NCBI RefSeq assembly: GCF_001043915.1
Contig: NZ_LABX01000064.1
Location: 1-34,904, forward strand
Direction of reading: 5' to 3'
Length of the DNA: 34,904 nt
DNA from: Methylobacterium aquaticum
Lineage (GTDB): Bacteria; Pseudomonadota; Alphaproteobacteria; Rhizobiales; Beijerinckiaceae
The notes under the pieces are model-generated. The model was not told the origin of the DNA and ran no database searches. It was given only the letters and a program-made list of their open reading frames with translations. Position numbers and translations under genes: made by a program. Positions 32,517 to 34,904 of the stretch are shown one piece after another (the first letter of the stretch is position 1; every line of letters starts with the position of its first letter).

Positions 32517-32530
32517 GCAATCATGTCCCC
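32517..32530 (+). repeat. Right direct repeat (att-like)
   Basis: GCAATCATGTCCCC, paired with 29762-29775. The last bases are the anticodon-loop G-run of the broken tRNA-Pro gene. A dyad GGGAC-N9-GTCCC (32511-32529) is centred on it, the layout expected for a tyrosine-recombinase core site. Confidence 0.5.
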
Positions 32531-32566
32531 CAGACTAGTGCGCTAACCGGGCTGCGCTACGCTCCG
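32525..32566 (-). pseudogene. tRNA-Pro(GGG) gene, 5' half only
   Basis: Read from 32566, the minus strand gives a complete tRNA 5' half: acceptor strand CGGAGCG, T8-A9, a D-arm with GCGC paired to GCGC and an AGCCCGGTTA loop, A26, anticodon strand CTAGT, loop CTGGGGG with anticodon GGG (32529-32531), then AC. At position 41 the sequence departs from the expected TAG, and no TPsiC arm or 3' acceptor strand follows. This is the split left by DNA entering the anticodon arm. A functional tRNA-Pro(GGG) must exist elsewhere or be restored at the other end of the element. Confidence 0.8.
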
Positions 32567-32637
32567 ACGCCGCGAGAGGGCGAGCGGGGTATCAGCGCTG
32601 CGCTCGCTCCGGCGCAAGCCCCTTCCTGCCGGTGCCG

Positions 32638-32982
32638 TTAGCCGGCGAGGATGTCGGTGGCGCGGTGGTCGGCGGGGACGCCGTCGATCAGGACGACGAC
32701 GCCGTCGGAATGGGCCGTGCGCAAGGAAAGGATCGCCTGATAGGCGGGAGACTCGTACCAGGCGCGGGCCCGGGCGCGGTCCGGGAAGGCGATGACGACG
32801 AGGTCACCGGACACATCGCCTTCGAGCGGCTCGGGGCGGGCGCCGTGGATGAGGAAACGGCCGCCGAACGGCGCCAGGGTGGCGTCGATACGCGCGAGAT
32901 AGGTGGCGATCGCGGGGCCGAGGGCGACCTGGCGCAGATGGGCGACGGCGTAGGCGGGGAGCGTCATGGCTGCGTCTCTCAT
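32638..32982 (-). CDS. DUF1330 family protein
   Basis: A 114-residue protein with the DUF1330 (dimeric alpha/beta barrel) pattern: YAVAHLRQV, FLIHGARPEPLEGD and VVIAFPDRARARAWYESPAYQ, the last being the most conserved part. Function of the family is unknown; it is cytosolic. The ATG at 32982 overlaps the stop of the regulator gene in an ATGA; an in-frame ATG at 32967 is also possible. The longer frame upstream runs antisense-like through the regulator gene and is not believed. It probably shares an operon with, and is controlled by, the XRE-type regulator. Confidence 0.88.
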   Translation of the reverse strand: MRDAAMTLPAYAVAHLRQVALGPAIATYLARIDATLAPFGGRFLIHGARPEPLEGDVSGDLVVIAFPDRARARAWYESPAYQAILSLRTAHSDGVVVLIDGVPADHRATDILAG

Positions 32983-33809
32983 GGGTCGGTCTCTCCTGGT
33001 TCCGTCTCCGCCAGACGGCGCCGCGGGGCGAGGCGGTGGAGCAGGGCGGCGGTCTCGGGATCGGCGGGGAAGAACGCCTCGACGGCGAGTTCCGCCAGGG
33101 TGATGTCGACGGGCGTGCCGAACACCGTGGTGGTGGACAGGAACGACAGGCGGCCCGCCGGGACGGCGAGGACGAGGGGGACCGCCACCCCGGCGCCGTC
33201 GCCCGAACCATCCGAGCCGGCGGGCGCGGGGTAGGCGGCGAGTTCGTCCAGGAGCCGGGCGAGGACGGGGTCGCCGCTCGCCGTGACCTGCTGGCGCAGG
33301 CGGTCGAGGAGATGGGCGCGCCATTCGCCCAGGTTGAGGATGCGCGGCGCCAGGCCGCCGGGATGCAGGCTCAGGCGCAGCACGTTCACCGGCGGGGCGA
33401 GGAGGGCGGCCTCGATTCCGTCGAGGAGCGGGGCGACGGCGGCATTGGCGGCGAGCAGGGTCCAGTGGCGGTCGACCGCGAGGGCCGGGTAGGGGGCGTG
33501 GCCGTCGAGGATCCGCGCCACCGCCCGGCGGGCCAGGGCGAGGGCTGGATCGTCGAGGGCGCGCTCGGCGAAGACCGGGGCGTAGCCGGCGGCGAGCAGC
33601 AGGGCGTTGCGCTCGCGCAGGGGGATCCCCAAGCGCTCGGCGAGGTGGAGCAGCATCGCCCGGCTCGGCCGGGCGCGGCCGCTTTCGAGACAGCTCAGGT
33701 GGCGCTGGGAGATCTCCGCCTCCAGCGCCAGGGCGAGCTGGCTCAGGTGCCGGCGCCGGCGCCAGGCCCGCAGGATGTCGCCCGGCGGGCCTGCGGCGCG
33801 CGGGATCAC
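32979..33809 (-). CDS. XRE-type regulator with MmyB-like ligand-binding domain
   Basis: Regulator of 276 residues. The N-terminal helix-turn-helix (about 10-70) reads LRAWRRRRHLSQLALALEAE, then SQRHLSCLESGRARPSRAML, the standard Xre pattern. The rest (about 100-265) matches the MmyB-like ligand-binding domain: AVDRHWTLLAANAAVAPLL and LRLSLHPGGLAPRILNLGEW are its usual landmarks. GTG start, with GGGAG about 6 nt upstream. The gene is extremely G+C-rich, like its neighbours and unlike the islet to its left, so it belongs to the chromosomal backbone. It overlaps the DUF1330 gene by 4 nt and follows the NTF2-like gene by 16 nt. Confidence 0.93.
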   Translation of the reverse strand: MIPRAAGPPGDILRAWRRRRHLSQLALALEAEISQRHLSCLESGRARPSRAMLLHLAERLGIPLRERNALLLAAGYAPVFAERALDDPALALARRAVARILDGHAPYPALAVDRHWTLLAANAAVAPLLDGIEAALLAPPVNVLRLSLHPGGLAPRILNLGEWRAHLLDRLRQQVTASGDPVLARLLDELAAYPAPAGSDGSGDGAGVAVPLVLAVPAGRLSFLSTTTVFGTPVDITLAELAVEAFFPADPETAALLHRLAPRRRLAETEPGETDP

Positions 33810-33825
33810 GGGGCGCTCCCGCCCG

Positions 33826-34185
33826 TCAGGCTGGCACCCGGTCGAGGAAGCCGGTCACCTCGGCGAGGCGGCCGTTCTCCAGGGTGGCGAAGTCGGTGCC
33901 CTCGACCACGCCCTCGCCGCCCTCGGGTGCGAGCAACCAGGAGAAGCGCAGGCGGTCGCCATAGCCGTCGGGCCGGCCGGCGAGGCGGAAGCGCAGGCCG
34001 GGAAAGCGGGCCTGCACGGCGCCGATCAGGGCGTCGAGCCCGTCATGGCCCTCGCCGGCCATCAGCGGGTCGCGGTAGCGTGCGCCCTCGATGAAGGTTT
34101 CGGCGAGGAGGGCGCGGCGGCGGGCCGGGTCGGTCTCGTTCCAGGTCGCGAGGTAGCGGGCGGCGAGGGCGGCGGGGTCGGTCAT
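33826..34185 (-). CDS. NTF2/SnoaL-like domain protein
   Basis: A 119-residue cone-shaped (NTF2-like) protein: an N-terminal helix YLATWNETDPARRRALLAET, a RYRDPLMAGEGHDGL segment, and beta strands RFSWLL and EGTDFATLENGRLAEV with the G-x-D-x-x-x-x-x-x-G-R end pattern of SnoaL-like polyketide cyclase or isomerase relatives. These small proteins bind hydrophobic ligands; many are of unknown function. AAGGA is 8 nt before the ATG. Probably the first gene of a three-gene operon with the MmyB-type regulator and DUF1330 protein. Confidence 0.88.
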   Translation of the reverse strand: MTDPAALAARYLATWNETDPARRRALLAETFIEGARYRDPLMAGEGHDGLDALIGAVQARFPGLRFRLAGRPDGYGDRLRFSWLLAPEGGEGVVEGTDFATLENGRLAEVTGFLDRVPA

Positions 34186-34276
34186 CGGAGCGTCCTTCCT
34201 CCAGGTGGGGACAGGAGGAGAATGGACGGGGGAACGGGCGCCCGTCGATGACCTCGCAGGTCATCGGCGGCCGCGC

Positions 34277-34904
34277 CTACTCGGTCACGATCACCCGGTT
34301 CGGCAGCTCGTCGGCGTCGCCGGGCTGGGGCGGGGCGGCCTCGGCCAGGATCGCCCCGGCGCTCGCCACCGCCCGCACCAGACCCTCCGCCAGGGCGTCG
34401 CGGCGCAGCGCCGCCACGAGGTCGTCGAGGACCGGCCGCCAGGCGTCAGGCGCGGTGCCGACCCCGCGATCGGTCACCACGTCGGCGTAGCGCTCGGCCA
34501 GGGCGACGTAGATCAGCACGCCGGTGCGGCCGCGTGTGCGGGCGAGGCCGCGGGCGCGGAACTCGTGCTGGGCGGCGGCCCGGGCGCGGGCGCGGCGAAG
34601 GATGCGGGGCAGGGCCCGGGGCAGCCGGGCGAGGGAGGGGGCCGCCGCGAGGCTCAGCAGCAGCGCCAGGGCGACGACGAGCTGGACCAGGAAGATCCGG
34701 CCGGCGGAGAGCCCGGTGAGGAGGATCAGCGGCCAAGGCACCAGGAGGGCGCCCGCCAGCGCCAAAGCCGGCGGCAGGCTGCGATAGGCGCCGGAGCGGG
34801 CCGCCACCATCACGACGATCTCGCCAGCCGTGCCGCGCTCGGCAGCAGTGATCGCCGCGGCGATGCGGGCGCGCTCCGCCTCGCTCAGGGTCGTTGTCGG
34901 CTTG
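34277..34904 (-). CDS. TPM-domain membrane protein (partial, runs off the window)
   Basis: The frame is open to the right edge, so the start is outside; at least 208 residues are seen. It contains a TPM (TLP18.3/Psb32/MOLO-1) domain: LSEAERARIAAAITAAE and TAGEIVVMVA at the N-terminal side. An unusual insertion with two to three hydrophobic helices (PPALALAGALLVPWPLILL and VQLVVALALLLSLA) follows. Then come the TPM landmarks RTGVLIYVALAERYADVV and a C-terminal helix before the TAG at 34277. Such proteins are membrane-anchored, with poorly known roles, some in photosystem or membrane-protein maintenance. G+C is very high, as in its neighbours. Confidence 0.85.
   Translation of the reverse strand, partial: KPTTTLSEAERARIAAAITAAERGTAGEIVVMVAARSGAYRSLPPALALAGALLVPWPLILLTGLSAGRIFLVQLVVALALLLSLAAAPSLARLPRALPRILRRARARAAAQHEFRARGLARTRGRTGVLIYVALAERYADVVTDRGVGTAPDAWRPVLDDLVAALRRDALAEGLVRAVASAGAILAEAAPPQPGDADELPNRVIVTE

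Larger units (their letters stand above)
29762..32530. mobile_element. A+T-rich islet bounded by direct repeats
   Basis: About 2.77 kb whose middle and right parts are strikingly richer in A+T than both sides. It is bracketed by a 14-bp direct repeat (13/14) and holds an integrase C-terminal fragment just inside the left repeat, plus one unrecognised membrane-protein gene. The right repeat lies in the anticodon arm of a broken tRNA-Pro gene. I read this as the tRNA-proximal end of an integrated element, possibly only its remnant after deletion. No intact integrase or excisionase is seen. Confidence 0.55.
31808..32637. other. A+T-rich gap with no convincing gene
   Basis: About 830 bases. Two short frames exist, 32117-32272 (51 codons, lysine-rich start) and a GTG frame at 32235-32426, both without recognisable domains or good ribosome-binding sequences. 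Features seen are a perfect dyad at 32071-32087, a direct repeat at 32517-32530 and the half tRNA at 32525-32566. Base composition returns to high G+C after about 32530. Confidence 0.6.

Noticed and set aside
32983..33324. N-terminal extension of the DUF1330 frame
   Set aside because: It runs through the regulator gene out of frame and is Arg/Pro-rich; the ATGA overlap gives the natural start.

Overview
The window looks like an accessory catabolic region of a high-G+C alphaproteobacterium, most likely of the Methylobacterium/Rhizobiales type. That placement is an inference from base composition, GTG/TTG start usage, gene families and a tRNA-Pro(GGG) remnant; no species marker is present. Bases 1-188 hold no gene that I can support.

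Left part (189-4386): an SDR oxidoreductase and an AraC-type regulator are divergent. They are followed by a LiuC/AtuE-like crotonase, a 280-bp element bounded by 25-bp inverted repeats, and a LysR-type regulator.

Module A (4496-17837): a ten-gene minus-strand operon runs from 15490 down to 4496. In transcription order it encodes a CE4-like hydrolase, a PotDABC-type importer, a luciferase-like (LLM) flavin monooxygenase, an M28 peptidase-like hydrolase, an SDR, a ketopantoate-reductase-like enzyme and an M20 amidohydrolase. Divergent from it lie a second, paralogous LLM monooxygenase and a flavin reductase with a C-terminal MarR-like domain. The shared control region has a T-N11-A dyad typical of LysR boxes.

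Module B (18471-29749): a minus-strand set (two SDRs, a third LLM monooxygenase, a peptide-type binding protein) and a plus-strand set (amidase, second CE4-like hydrolase, DppB, DppC and a fused DppD-DppF ATPase) flank an IclR regulator. Both sets have a candidate promoter of similar form, with a nearly identical 12-bp operator-like site 20-22 nt past the -10. Modules A and B repeat one parts list: importer, CE4-like hydrolase, LLM oxygenase, SDRs and amidohydrolase. I infer uptake and stepwise breakdown of amide- or N-heterocycle-containing compounds. The substrate is unknown.

Right part (29750-34904): a conspicuously A+T-rich islet carries an integrase C-terminal fragment and an unrecognised three-helix membrane protein. 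It is bracketed by a 14-bp direct repeat (13/14 identical). The right repeat lies in the anticodon arm of a tRNA-Pro(GGG) gene, of which only the 5' half remains. Beyond it, very G+C-rich backbone-like genes resume: a DUF1330 protein, an XRE/MmyB regulator, an NTF2-like protein and a TPM-domain protein cut by the window end. The tRNA half therefore marks one edge of the accessory DNA.
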